Source of the DNA: Sorex araneus
Taxonomy: Eukaryota > Chordata > Mammalia > Eulipotyphla > Soricidae
Assembly: GCF_027595985.1 (NCBI RefSeq)
Contig: NC_073304.1
Span: forward strand, 214,302,500 to 214,366,499
Direction: 5' to 3'
DNA: 64,000 nucleotides
The position numbers were made by a program, and so were the translations under genes. The notes under the pieces were generated by a model that had not been told where the DNA came from, did no database searches, and worked only from the letters and a program-made list of their open reading frames with translations. Numbering within the stretch: position 1 is the first letter of the stretch; each line of letters begins with the position of its first letter. Positions 32,063 to 41,705 of this stretch are shown one piece after another.

Positions 32063-32757
32063 CCTCACTCTCCAGGTCACCTCTGGCCTCCTCTCCTCCA
32101 CGCCCACCTCTGCAGCCCCACCACTCTCCCCACCTGCCCACCCCCAGGAGCCCGGGCCACTGTGCCTGTCCCCTTGCTGCACTGGTGTCCTTCCCGCTCC
32201 TGCCTCCACTCCCGGCTGGAGCCCCACCCTCCAGTGACCCTCTGCAGCCAGGACCAGGACCTCGGTGGGTGGGGCCCTGCCTTCCCACTCACCCCCCCCC
32301 CCTCAATCCTCTTCCCTCCTTCCTTGAATGATTGCTGACACACGGTTTCAGCATCTGCACTTCCTATCCTCCTGGCCTCCTCCCCCTCACAAAGGTACTT
32401 AATGCCGGGAAAAGTCTCACAAGGGAACAGACCCGTGGGAAAAGGCAGGATCTTAACCCACCCTTCAGCCAACACCGCCAGGCGGTGCAGGAAGGACACA
32501 TGTGCGGGCGCCAATCCCTCCTGAAAGGGGGCTGGGGGGGTGGGGGACAAGAGGTGATTCTTTTTTGCTTTTGCATGCTTTTCTCTTTCCCTGTAGCCTG
32601 CAGTAAATACGGTTCACATTTTTACCAACCAAACCATTTGAAGAACAGAAAAGAGCAACCCCTCCTGACTGCCTTTGAAGAACACGTGTCTCTTCCTGCT
32701 GTCCTTGACTGTGACCACTAGCAGCAACTCTAAGAGACATATTCCCCCAATGTTCTC
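32063..32757. other. Unique intergenic sequence
   Basis: No gene or repeat recognised. Confidence 0.4.
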
Positions 32758-32927
32758 TTTTTGGGGGGTGGGGGGCCATACCCAGGGATGCTCAGGGGTC
32801 GCTTCTAGCTTGGCGCTCATGAATTCTCCTGGCAGTGCTTGGGGGACCATATGGGTCGCCGGCAATTGAACCCAGGCTGGCTGCATGCAAGGTAAGAGCC
32901 CTACCCACTGTACTATCTCTCTGGCCC
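32758..32927 (-). mobile_element. SOR-type SINE, middle-aged
   Basis: GGGGGCCATACCCAGGGATG, GGCAATTGAACCCAGG, CTGTACTATCTCTCTGGCCC. Confidence 0.85.
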
Positions 32928-32997
32928 CCACCCTCCTATGTTCTTGCCTATGCTTTCTCTTTTACACCTGTTTCCACTAATTTATTATTTATTTGGA

Positions 32998-33130
32998 GGG
33001 TTGGGGGTTGAAGAGATAACACAGCGGGTAAAGAGTTGGCCTTGCATGCACCTGACCTGAGGTCTATCCCTGGCACCCCTGAGCATCACCAGGAGTGATC
33101 CCTGAGCACCGACTGGGGTGCCCCCGGAAC
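32998..33130 (+). mobile_element. SOR-type SINE, old
   Basis: GGTTGGGGGTTGAAGAGATA head, damaged B box, CCCTGAGCATCACCAGGAGT. Confidence 0.75.
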
Positions 33131-33149
33131 TAAATAAGTTGGGATTGAA

Positions 33150-33287
33150 GATGTTTGGACCACACCTGATGGTGATCAGGGCTCACTCCTGGCAGTGTGG
33201 GAGTGTCCATATGCAGTTCCAGGAATAGAGTTGGGTTTGGTGAAGGCAAGGTGAATGCCTTAACCCCTGTACTATCTCTCTGGCCCC
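33150..33287 (-). mobile_element. SOR-type SINE, old
   Basis: GGACCACACCTGATGGTGAT and CTGTACTATCTCTCTGGCCC. Confidence 0.75.
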
Positions 33288-33324
33288 ACCCTCTTCCTTT
33301 CTTTTTCCTTTGGTTTTTATTTTT

Positions 33325-33480
33325 ATCAGAGATATCCAATATAATATTAGATATAATATATATCTAATATATTATATACAAGGTTATATAAGATAATACC
33401 CAATGTCTATCTAATATAAAAGGTATAATAAAAGGCATATTTTTCAAATATATACAACTACATACTTAAAGAACTCATAC
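33325..33480. repeat. AT-rich tract with palindrome
   Basis: Strongly AT-rich; contains an 11-bp perfect inverted repeat ATATTAGATAT (33344-33354) and ATATCTAATAT (33360-33370) with a 5-base loop, and further TATCTAATAT copies near 33407. Confidence 0.85.
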
Positions 33481-33613
33481 AGAGCCATAGTAGAGCAGTG
33501 AGGACTTCTACTTGAACTTCAACTTCACACAAGTTCAAGCCCAGGTGCAACCCTTGGCACCACATGTGATCTCCTGAGCATAGGTGAGGCCCAAACACCA
33601 AAACCAAAAACCA
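33481..33613 (+). mobile_element. SOR-type SINE, old
   Basis: GCCATAGTAGAGCAGTGAGG head, AACCCTTGGCACCACATGTG, C/A-rich tail. Confidence 0.65.
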
Positions 33614-33617
33614 TTGT

Positions 33618-33765
33618 TGAGGCTGGAGAGATGCAGTGGGTAGGGCACTTACCCTGCATGCTACCTACCTCAGTTCCATTCCTGGCGTCCCATCTGGCCC
33701 CCCAAATCCACCAGGAGTCAGCCCTGAGCACTACGGGGCATGGCCCCAAAACCAAAAGAAAAGAA
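33618..33765 (+). mobile_element. SOR-type SINE, middle-aged
   Basis: GAGGCTGGAGAGATGCAGTG head, ATTCCTGGCGTCCCATCTGG, ACCAAAAGAAAAG tail. Confidence 0.8.
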
Positions 33766-33895
33766 AAATTCAAAGAGCTGTAAGTCCTGCAGGAGACCTG
33801 AATTCGGTTCCCAGGACCACGCACAGCTATGATTGCCTCCCCCCACCCCCTGAGGTGCCCCACCACCACCACAAAAATTAAAAAGAAAAAAAAAT
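33766..33895 (+). mobile_element. SINE remnant
   Basis: AATTCGGTTCCCAGGACCAC and an A-rich tail; head eroded. Confidence 0.4.
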
Positions 33896-33959
33896 TTCAG
33901 AGTTCCAGAAGGCTTCTCAAAAATTCCATAAGTCCCTGCTCTCGCCCCAATTCCTGTTT

Positions 33960-34250
33960 CCCAGAGGCCCACTCTTTCTATCTTTATAAAATCTATTTCT
34001 CTTGGCATTTCCATTCATGATTCTAAACCACAGGCTAATACAGAGATTTGCTGATTTTCAGCTGTAAATATTACTTATCGTCTTCCCGGCATGGAAGCCG
34101 GAGACCCGAGCGCGCCCTCCCCCACCTCCCCGTCGGACCGCTCGCCCATATTCTGGGAGCTTCTTAAATGCTGACATGATTAGGACTGGAAATTTCTTCC
34201 CAGCTGAGCCCTGTAGCTACTCAGATACTATTTCCTGTCTTGAATTCTTT
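33960..34250. promoter_or_regulatory. Candidate regulatory block D
   Basis: Repeat-free AT-rich words within a CpG-bearing segment: GATTTTCAGCTGTAAATATT (CAGCTG E-box), GCTGACATGATTAGGAC, CAGATACTATTTCCTG. Possible conserved non-coding element; inference. Confidence 0.3.
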
Positions 34251-34299
34251 CCCCTAGAATTAAACATGCTTCTCTTCGTTTTAAAAAAAAATGCTTGGC

Positions 34300-34420
34300 A
34301 GGGGGTGGGGGGTGGGGAGCCCTGAGAGATAGAGCCAAGCGCCAGAGCCCCAGGTTCCATCTGTGGCACTCTGACTCGTCGTGGTCAAGAGCACGGAGCC
34401 AAGAGTAGCCCAACCTCCCA
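34300..34420 (+). mobile_element. SOR-type SINE, old
   Basis: CCTGAGAGATAGAGCCAAGC, CAGGTTCCATCTGTGGCACT; preceded by a G-run block GGGGGTGGGGGGTGGGG. Confidence 0.6.
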
Positions 34421-34461
34421 GCCCAGTGGCCACAGCCCCGTCTGATCCCAGCAAAGACGCA

Positions 34462-34552
34462 TAGCTCAGGGCTGGGGATGCGGCTTCCCCGGAGAGAGCT
34501 TAGTTGTCTTGCAAGTGTGAAGCCCTGAGTTAGATCCCTGGCATCATGGGGG
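34462..34552 (+). mobile_element. tRNA-like SINE head
   Basis: GGGCTGGGGATGCGGCTTCC, GAAGCCCTGAGTTAGATCCC; only the head is preserved. Confidence 0.5.
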
Positions 34553-34636
34553 CACGATGGCAGGGGCAGGGGTGGGGGGGTAGGGGTGCTTCTTTTTCTA
34601 AGTGCCTATTGCTAATTAATTCCCACTCTTTCTGCC

Positions 34637-34842
34637 AAAAGGAAAATTCTTTTTTTTTTTTGCTTTTTTGGGTCACACCCGGCAATGCTCAGGGGTTACT
34701 CCTGGCTCTGCACTCAGGAATCACTCCTGGCAGTACTCAGGGGACCATATGGGATGCTGGGGATCGAACCCGGGTTGGCCGAGTGCAAAGCAAACGCCCT
34801 ACCCGCTGTGCTGTCGCTCCAGCCCCAAAAGGAAAATTCTTT
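34637..34842 (-). mobile_element. SOR-type SINE, young, perfect 16-bp TSD
   Basis: Element 34653-34826. TSD AAAAGGAAAATTCTTT at 34637-34652 and 34827-34842 with no mismatch. Confidence 0.97.
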
Positions 34843-34845
34843 CTC

Positions 34846-34953
34846 TTTCTGTTTGTTCGTTTGAGGGCCATGCCTGGAGGTGCTCAGGGGACCAGGGTGC
34901 AGTGCTGGGACTGAACACGAACTCCTTCGTGCAAAGCATGTGCTCCAGCCCCC
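34846..34953 (-). mobile_element. SOR-type SINE, internally deleted
   Basis: GAGGGCCATGCCTGGAGGTG, GCTGGGACTGAACACGAACT, GTGCTCCAGCCCC. Confidence 0.65.
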
Positions 34954-35217
34954 TGAGACATGTACTGGACCCCTCGAACATTTCTTTTCTTCACTTCAGA
35001 ATCCTGGCTCTCTCCTACCTGGTCCGTGGCTTCCCTAGGCGTTGGAGCTCTCTCCGCGTCATTCCAGAGAGGCTTCCCGAGAAGGGGGGAGGCGAGGGAG
35101 CACTCTGAAAAACCTTGACTCTGACTTCTCATCGATCCACTGATCAGCTGTGGACAGAATACTGTCAGCAGCTAGAGATAAAGGAGCCGGACAGGATGGG
35201 TAGTTTGTGGGACTTTT

Positions 35218-35362
35218 AAACCCAGAATGCAGACAGGTAGGGCGCTGGCCTGGCATAAGGTTCACTCCCCAGCATCCAATATTGTAATATTGTCTCCCGA
35301 GCATTTTCAGGAATAATTCTTGATTGCAGAGCCAGGAGTAACCCTTGAGCACCTTGGGTGTG
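35218..35362 (+). mobile_element. SOR-type SINE, old
   Basis: AGACAGGTAGGGCGCTGGCC, CCCCAGCATCCAATATTG, GATTGCAGAGCCAGGAGTAA. Confidence 0.78.
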
Positions 35363-35386
35363 CCACCTTCTGATACCCTGATTCTG

Positions 35387-35389
<3 letters not shown>

Positions 35390-35438
<49 letters not shown>

Positions 35439-35485
35439 CCCCTCCCTCCCTCTCTCTACCTCCCTCTCTCTCTCTCCTCTTCTCT
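35390..35485 (+). repeat. (TC)n microsatellite, compound
   Basis: Pure CT run about 35391-35434, then CCCTCC/CTCT mixture to about 35485. Confidence 0.95.
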
Positions 35486-35704
35486 TTATTCACCATCCTC
35501 TTCATTCTGAAAGTTCATGATGATGGGTCTTACTCTCAATCTTCTTCATCCATGACGCTCTTCTTGGTGAGATCTTAATCTGAAACACAATCCTTCAGTG
35601 CATTATATGCTTTATTCAATCACCATCCTCCTTTGTTTTCTCTGGTTTTATGTTCTGAAACTCCTATTAGTAGAAAATCAGATCTGAATTGATTCTCTAA
35701 TCTT
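35486..35704. other. Unique AT-rich sequence
   Basis: Nothing recognised. Confidence 0.4.
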
Positions 35705-35884
35705 ATTTTTTGTGGTGGGAGGGGAGTCTTGTGTGCAGAACCAGAAGTTTAGGGGTTTCTCCTGGTTCTGCACACAAGAACCACTCAAGGCAGTGCTCAG
35801 GAGACTGTATGGGATTCCAGGGATTGAACCCAACTAAATCGTGTGGAAGGCAAGCGCCCTACTGGCTGTACTAATTCTCTGGCC
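35705..35884 (-). mobile_element. SOR-type SINE, old, with hairpin
   Basis: CAGTGCTCAGGAGACTGTAT, GGGATTGAACCCAA, CTGTACTAATTCTCTGGCCC. Its 3' part holds an 18-bp perfect inverted repeat (35727-35744, 35762-35779). Confidence 0.8.
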
Positions 35885-35911
35885 CTGATTCTATAACCTT
35901 TCATTTTGGCG

Positions 35912-36255
35912 GGGGGCGAGGAAGGGGCACACCTGGCAATGCTCAGGGGTTACTCCTGGTTCTGTGCTCAGAGTGAACTGTGGCTGACACACAGACATAT
36001 ACATAGACACACACCAAGACAGACACAAACAGAGACACACAGAGACATATACACACTCATGCAAACACACAGACACAGATACAGGCATATACACAGACAC
36101 ACACAGAGATATACACAGACACACATGCAAACACACAGACACAGACATATACACAGACACACACAGACATATACACAGACACAAAATATGCACACACACA
36201 TATGGAGCCCTGGGAATCGAAACAGGAGTAAGCCCTGAGCACCTCCAGGTCTGGC
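35912..36255 (-). mobile_element. SINE remnants around a CA-rich repeat
   Basis: Minus-strand 3' part (GGGGCACACCTGGCAATGCT) at 35912-35972. At 36203-36255 GAATCGAAACAGGAGTAAGC and CCTGAGCACCTCCAGGTCTG is a plus-strand SINE tail. Confidence 0.6.
35983..36204 (+). repeat. (ACAGACACACAC)-type minisatellite
   Basis: Variable units such as ACATATACACAGACACACAC and GCAAACACACAGACACAGAT repeated across about 220 bases. Confidence 0.92.
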
Positions 36256-36507
36256 CCAACCTATAAGTCAATAATATTTGTCCTTCTAATTACAATCATT
36301 TTAGCAGATGTGTAATAGAATTTCATTATGGTTTTAATCTGAATTGCCTTGATGATTAATGCCTGAATGATATTGAGTATCTTTTCGAGTGTCTGCTAAT
36401 CATTCTTTTGGTGCAGGGGATTAAACACAGAGCCTCACATAGTAGACAGCTGGCCGTCACTTCCTCCATTCTTCAGTGAAGCAGCTGTTCGAATCTTTTG
36501 CCTATTA

Positions 36508-36662
36508 AAATTGTTTGTTTGTTTGTTTGTTTGTTTTGCTTTATTTTGTTGTTTAGGGGCCACACTTGGGTGTGCTCAGGGCTTACTCCTGGCGGTGCTC
36601 AGGGAAGCATACAGGATACTGGGGATTGAAGCCAGGTCAGCCATGTGCAAGGTAAGCACCTA
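36508..36662 (-). mobile_element. SOR-type SINE, middle-aged
   Basis: (GTTT)n start, GGGGCCACACTTGGGTGTGC, GGGGATTGAAGCCAGG; head truncated at CAAGGTAAGCACC. Confidence 0.75.
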
Positions 36663-36710
36663 AAATTTTTTCTTAAACTTGACTTTCTATTCTAATTATT
36701 CTTTGAGTTT

Positions 36711-36906
36711 AAATGTTTCTTTTGGGAGGACTGGAGTGATAGCACAGTGGGTAGGGCGTTTGCCTTGCATGCGGCCAACCCAGGTTCGATTCCCAGCATC
36801 CCATATTGTCCCCTGAGCACCTCCAGGAGTAGTTCCTGAGTGCAGAGCCAGGAGTAACCCCTGTGCATCGCTAGGTGTGACCCAAGAAGAAAAACAAAAT
36901 GTTTCT
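36711..36906 (+). mobile_element. SOR-type SINE, young, with TSD
   Basis: Element about 36728-36896; TSD AAATGTTTCT at 36711-36720 and 36897-36906. B box GGTTCGATTCC intact. Confidence 0.93.
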
Positions 36907-36949
36907 GTTTATGTGTTAGATGCAAGTTGTTCGAGAAATATTTTGCAGA

Positions 36950-37019
36950 GTTGGGGAGGTGTCTCAGTAGCCTATCCTTAGGAAGCATGAGAACCGAGTT
37001 TGATCCCTGGCAGTGCCAG
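36950..37019 (+). mobile_element. SINE head fragment
   Basis: GAGTTGGGGAGGTGTCTCAG and GAGTTTGATCCCTGGCAGTG. Confidence 0.55.
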
Positions 37020-37061
37020 AAAATAAAATTACAGACATTTTTATTTGTGTGTGACTTGAAG

Positions 37062-37238
37062 TTTGTTTGTTTTTTTCTTGTTTGAGTTTTTTGTTTGCTT
37101 TGGAGCCACACCCATGGTGCTCAGGACTTCCTCCTGGCTCTGTGGTTAGGGATCGCTCTCTTTGTGGTGGCAGGAATCCAGCTGGGTCAGCACCATGCAA
37201 GGCAAGCACCTTACCCACGGTACTATCGCTCTGGCCCC
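37062..37238 (-). mobile_element. SOR-type SINE, old
   Basis: GGAGCCACACCCATGGTGCT, GGCAGGAATCCAGCTGGGTC, GTACTATCGCTCTGGCCCC. Confidence 0.82.
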
Positions 37239-37440
37239 TTACAATCTTTTTTTTTTTGTGGGGGGGGTTGGGTCACACCCGGAAATGCACAGGGGTTACT
37301 CCTGGCTCTTCACTCAGGAATTACTCCTGGTGGTGCTCAGGGGACCATATGGGATGCTGGGATTAGAACCGGGGTCGGCTGCGTGCAAGGCAAACGCCCT
37401 ACCCGCTGTGCTATCACTTCAGCCCCTAACAATCTTTTTT
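37239..37440 (-). mobile_element. SOR-type SINE, young
   Basis: GGTCACACCCGGAAATGCAC, GACCATATGGGATGCTGGG, GTGCTATCACTTCAGCCCC. Flanks TACAATCTTTTTT / AACAATCTTTTTT act as TSD. Confidence 0.9.
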
Positions 37441-37529
37441 CCTTTTCAGTTTTTTCCTTCTGTGGCGTTTGATTTTTTGCGTAAGAAATCCTTACCATGA
37501 GGATTGTTTCCCAGGTATCTTGGTTGTAG

Positions 37530-37672
37530 AGCGGGAGAGATGCTCAGAGGGCTGGAGCACAAGCTTTGCACGTGGAAGCCCTGGGTGAGTTCCCCAGCAC
37601 CACGTGCACCCTGAGTGACATGCAAGAACTACAGCAGCCACAGCCCCAAGCACCAGTGGGCATGACTTAAAA
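37530..37672 (+). mobile_element. tRNA-derived SINE, old variant
   Basis: GAGAGATGCTCAGAGGGCTG, CCTGGGTGAGTTCCCCAGCA, CCCCAAGCACCAGTGGGCAT. Confidence 0.55.
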
Positions 37673-37879
37673 CCCAATGTTATGGAGGTGGTGCTTGCTG
37701 GGGGGTCACGATGGTGTTATGAGTCACTATGGTCACACATAGGCTCACCAGAGGTTGTGCTTCTTGGCTCTGGGACTCACACATCTTTTGTTAGCTGTGG
37801 TGCTCCTCCGAGATCACACCCCTTTGTGCTAGTTGTAGTGCAGTCAGAAGTGCTGGTGGCAACTACAGACTGTGGAGCT

Positions 37880-37981
37880 TACCAGATCGCATAGGGCGCA
37901 TGGGGTGGCACCAGGGCTTGAACTTCTGACCACGCGCTTGCAAAGCAGGTGTTCTAAGCCCGTGTGCCATTCCTCCAGGCC
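37880..37981 (-). mobile_element. SINE head fragment
   Basis: CCAGGGCTTGAACTTCTGAC and GTGTGCCATTCCTCCAGGCC. Confidence 0.5.
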
Positions 37982-38265
37982 CAGTGTTTCAGGATCTCGG
38001 ACGTGCGCGATAAACAAAGACTAGTTTTACTGATGATTTTCCAGCTCTTCATTTATTTTTCTTGTCTAACGAGGACTCTTATCCAAGCAAAGACCTTCTC
38101 ATGCGAAGCGGGAGTGATGTGAGTGAACACATCTTTGCCTTGTTCTTGATTTTATGGAGGAAACATTCCCTCTTTCATCTCCAAGTGTTTTCTTAAAAGC
38201 CTCTTGTTCTCCATTTCAAGGATGGTAGTAGTGTTCCATTTATCTGAGGATATCAATTAGAGGGC

Positions 38266-38807
38266 TGATTAGTTTGTTTAGATTTTCCACGCTCCTTGCC
38301 TGGTCCCTGATCCTGCCAAGCGTTTCATTTGGGGTGCTTTTGTTTTGTTTTGTTTTTTGTCTGGCAATGCTATTTTTCTTTTAAATTTGTTTCATTTTTC
38401 TCTCTCATGTTGTGACTTTCCGCAAATGGACGTAATGTCTCTTGCCTGATCCTCCCTAGTTGAGTGGATACTGCCGACTGGCTAGTTTATTTCCCAAATT
38501 CTTTCTTCCTGGATACTTGGCTGTCCAGCTCAATACTCTCTTTTGCAGCTTCTTCTGTGACTAGATGAGGTCATATAACAAGTTTTCACCAATAAAATGG
38601 AATGGAATTTATGTGTGCTGCTTCTGCCTTGTTTGCTTAAAAGAAAATTACTGCCCTGGATTTCCTCTGTTTTCCCTTCCTGCCAGCTGGGACCCAGATG
38701 GCCACGGTTAGCTAAAGACAAGTCTCTTCAGGCCTGGCAGAGCAACGGATCCGTGAGTGACCTAGGGAGCAAACACAAGTTGACTTCTGTTTGGTTTGTG
38801 TGGGACA
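38266..38807. other. Old repeat-like DNA, family not assigned
   Basis: AACAAGTTTTCACCAATAAA and CTTCCTGCCAGCTGGGACCC (38578-38697) resemble an ancient mammalian interspersed repeat ('...ttctggccaatgagatgtaag...'). The rest is unrecognised. Confidence 0.35.
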
Positions 38808-38962
38808 GGGAGTGGGGGTGGTGTCTGGGCTATCCCCAGCGATACTCGGGCGTTACTCCCACTTCTGTGCTCTGGGGTTGCTCCCAGCAGTGCCAGGAAC
38901 CCAAGCAAGATAAGCTGCATGCAAGCCAAGCGCTTAAAAACCTGTATTATCTCCCCAGCCCC
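38808..38962 (-). mobile_element. SOR-type SINE, old
   Basis: GGGCTATCCCCAGCGATACT, GTGCTCTGGGGTTGCTCCCA, TATTATCTCCCCAGCCCC. Confidence 0.75.
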
Positions 38963-38980
38963 AACTTCCGTTTCATTTAT

Positions 38981-39023
38981 TTATTGATTGATTAATGATG
39001 ATGATGATGATTGATTGATTGAT
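38981..39023 (+). repeat. (TGAT)n microsatellite
   Basis: TGATGATGATGATGATTGAT run immediately beyond the tail of the next (reverse) SINE. Confidence 0.9.
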
Positions 39024-39188
39024 TTGCTTTGTGGGTCACACCCAGCAATGCCCAGGGGTTACTCCTGGCTCTGCACTCAGGAATTACTCCTGGCGGTGCA
39101 CAGGGGACCCTATGGGATGCTGGGAAACGAACTCAGGTCAGCCGCGTACAAGGCAAACGTCCTACCCGCTGTGCTCTCACTCCAGCCC
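39024..39188 (-). mobile_element. SOR-type SINE, young
   Basis: GGTCACACCCAGCAATGCCC, GGGATGCTGGGAAACGAACT, GTGCTCTCACTCCAGCCCC. Confidence 0.9.
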
Positions 39189-39191
39189 CTC

Positions 39192-39272
39192 TATTTTTTG
39201 TTTTGAGTCACATGCAGAATGCTCACCAAGGGCTACTCTGGTGGTGCCCACGGGGACCATAAGGTGCAAGGG
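39192..39272 (-). mobile_element. SOR-type SINE, 3' half
   Basis: GAGTCACATGCAGAATGCTC and TGGTGGTGCCCACGGGGACC. Confidence 0.55.
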
Positions 39273-39432
39273 TCCTGTGTGTGGTTTGTGCACAGCCTTC
39301 AAGCTGTCTCTTCGGCTCTTCACTCTCCTTCTCCCCCGAGCATCAGCTCAGTGTTCTGGCACCCCCCCCCCCACTGTGATTCCCCCACAGAATGAAGAGC
39401 CCAGGATTTGCAAAACCCACTCCTCTCACCAA

Positions 39433-39606
39433 TTTTGTTTTTTGTCTTTGGGTCATACCCAGCGATGCTTAGGGCTGACTCCTGACTCTGTGCTCAGGAA
39501 TCACTCCTGGTGGGGTTTATAGAGGGCCATATAAGGTGTCAGGGATCAAACTCGGGTTGGTTGCATGCGAGGCAGGCACCCTACCTGCTGTACTATTGCT
39601 CTGGCC
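39433..39606 (-). mobile_element. SOR-type SINE, middle-aged
   Basis: GGGTCATACCCAGCGATGCT, GGGATCAAACTCGGGTTGG, CTGTACTATTGCTCTGGCC. Confidence 0.87.
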
Positions 39607-39636
39607 TCAAGTGTCTGATACTTTAAAAGGGTCTCT

Positions 39637-39812
39637 GGGGGCCAGAGTGATAGTACAGCGGATACCGTGCTTGTCTTACCTGAGACCAACCTGGTTCAAT
39701 CCCCGGCATTCCATATGGTATCCCAAGCCCTTCCAGGAGTAATGCCTGAGCACAAAGCCAGGAGTAAGCCCTAAGTACTGCCAGGTATGGTACCACCCCA
39801 GGGGGGAAAAAA
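39637..39812 (+). mobile_element. SOR-type SINE, middle-aged
   Basis: GGGGGCCAGAGTGATAGTAC head, GGTTCAATCCCCGGCATTCC, AAAGCCAGGAGTAAGCCC. Confidence 0.87.
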
Positions 39813-40172
39813 AACGCATTCTTTGACTTGGGGTGCTGGAACATGTGCTTGATTCAAGCTGTTTCCTGGACCTGGATGCTTCCCCCAACAAACCCCACTT
39901 TTACAAATCTCACCTCCTTCGATCTTGCCCATACCATCTCCTCTGACTCGTCACTGACTGGCTTATCCCAAGACCCCGGCGGCAGACTTAGCCAGCACCC
40001 ATTCCCCTTTGATGCCTATTCCTGCAAAATTTTGCTTGGTTGAATCTGTAGGTGGTCTTAAACTTTCAGAGGAACCAGTCCCTCCTCCTCCCAGAGATCG
40101 GCTGTGCTCCGATGCGGTGATGCCAGTCCTTGTCCACAGCTGGGTAGAAATGGGCAGGCAGTATTGTTCTGC

Positions 40173-40361
40173 GGGGCCGGAGCAAGTAGTACAGCACGTA
40201 AGGTGCTTGCCTTGCACACAGCCAAGCCGGGTTCGATTCCTGGTAACTCATGTTTCCCCAAGCACCACTAGGAGCAATTCCAGAGTGCAGAGCCAGGAGT
40301 AACCCCTGAGCACCTCCAGGTGGCCCAAAAGCCAAGGGGAAAACAAAACAAAACAAAAAAC
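40173..40361 (+). mobile_element. SOR-type SINE, young
   Basis: GGGGCCGGAGCAAGTAGTAC head, GGTTCGATTCCTGG, AAACAAAACAAAAC tail. Flanks with TGTTCT on both sides. Confidence 0.88.
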
Positions 40362-40375
40362 TGTTCTTCATATAG

Positions 40376-41093
40376 AGCATGGGTCTGTCTTTTTTTTTTT
40401 TTTTAATTGAATCACCATGTGGAAAATTACAGTGCTTTCAGGCTTAAGTCTCAGTTATACAGTGCTGAAACAACCACCCCTTCACCAGTGCACATATTCC
40501 ATCACCAAAAAAACCCCAGTATACCTCCCACCCCCCAGCCCCTCCAGAACCCCCCCCCGAATGTGTAACTGATAAATTTCACTTTACTTTCTCTTTACTT
40601 TGGTTACATTTAATATTTCAACAAAAAACTCACTATTATTGTTAGGAGTTCCCACTAGAGTCAGACCTGCTGTGAAGAGATATGAGGTCGTGCGGCCGCA
40701 ATAGCGGCGTGCAGTTTTGGATTTCTGTATTTTAGCAACTAAGTCCAGGGAAATTTCTTCCAGAAATTGGGTCATTGCAAGCTTGTATCTCTCATTAGTG
40801 GTCCTCATAATATGGCGGTCGCCATGCCCTTCCCCCCCCCGTCTCCCCATCCCCCCCACCCCCCACCCCTCACCCCCAGCAAGGAAAAGGCAAGAGAGAA
40901 AAACCTTTCCCCTCCTGGGCAGGCATGGGGCCGAGGCTTAGTTCTCAGTCTGGAGACATTCTGCAAGGAGCTGTGGGTACCAAAGGTAGTTTAGTTGGCC
41001 TCTGGAGTCACGCTCGTGCAGCTGCGGTAGGGCCGCAGGCCCCCGGGATCACATCTCGGTGGAGAGCCGGGCCGGTCAGCATGGGTCCGTCTT
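40376..41093 (-). mobile_element. 5'-truncated L1-type retroposon with TSD
   Basis: Body 40392-41077. TSD AGCATGGGTCTGTCTT (40376-40391) and AGCATGGGTCCGTCTT (41078-41093). The minus-strand 3' end has a poly(A) (T run at 40392-40404), and the adjoining TTGAATCACCATGTGGAAAA matches the mammalian L1 3' end. A G-rich polypurine block (minus strand, 40833-40880) is typical of L1 3' UTRs. The upstream (5') portion carries a 91-residue open frame (40584-40859) of unknown origin. Confidence 0.85.
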
Positions 41094-41121
41094 AGAGAAC
41101 CTCTGCAAACTTTCTCATTCT

Positions 41122-41270
41122 TCTTTTGATTTTGGCCGTGCCTTGTAGTACTCAGGGGCTACTCACAACACAGTACTGAGGACCAGTCCTGTGGGGGTGC
41201 TGTGGATCAAACCCAGAGCTCCTGCATGCAAAGCCTGTGCTCTGGCCCCTCAGCCACCTCCCTGGCCCCT
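41122..41270 (-). mobile_element. SOR-type SINE, old
   Basis: TTGGCCGTGCCTTGTAGTAC, GGATCAAACCCAGAGCTC, CACCTCCCTGGCCCC. Confidence 0.7.
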
Positions 41271-41525
41271 AACTTTATCTCATTCTTACAAATAGGCCCC
41301 TATAGGGCATGACCTTTATCTGCCTTCCAGCCTTTGCCTGAGAACACTGCAGGGACCTTCTACGATGACTGTGTGATCTCCAGGGGAACGCCATGAAGTC
41401 CACAGGGAACCCCTAGAGATGGCGGAGCTGGAAGCTGGAAAGATTCCATCACGGGGCCGTGGCAAGGCCCTCAGCTAACCACTACCTCCCTGGAACTGTG
41501 TTTTTCCATACCCAGGCACACCATA

Positions 41526-41705
41526 TTTCTTTTTTGTTTTGTTTTTTGGCCATACCAGTGGTGTTCAGGGCCTACTCCTGGCTCTGTGCAGAAGGATCAC
41601 TCCTAGTGGTGCTTGGGGGACCTTCCGAGGTGCTGGAGCTTGAACTCAAGTTGGCCTCGTGCAAGACAAGCGCCTACCTACTGTCCTATTAATAGCTCCA
41701 GCCCC
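41526..41705 (-). mobile_element. SOR-type SINE, middle-aged
   Basis: TTGGCCATACCAGTGGTGTT, GGTGCTTGGGGGACCTTCCG, TAATAGCTCCAGCCCC. Confidence 0.85.

Larger units (their letters stand above)
36270..38265 (-). mobile_element. Old L1 LINE, antisense, cut by SINEs
   Basis: Pieces in collinear order: GAATTTCATTATGGTTTTAA / GAATTGCCTTGATGATTAAT (36325-36362), GAATCTTTTGCCTATTAAAA (36490-36511), GCGTTTGATTTTTTGCGTAA (37463-37483), CATTTATTTTTCTTGTCTAA and TTTGCCTTGTTCTTGATTTT (38050-38155). These follow the reverse complement of mammalian L1 from its 3' end into ORF2. Highly decayed, non-functional. Confidence 0.7.
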
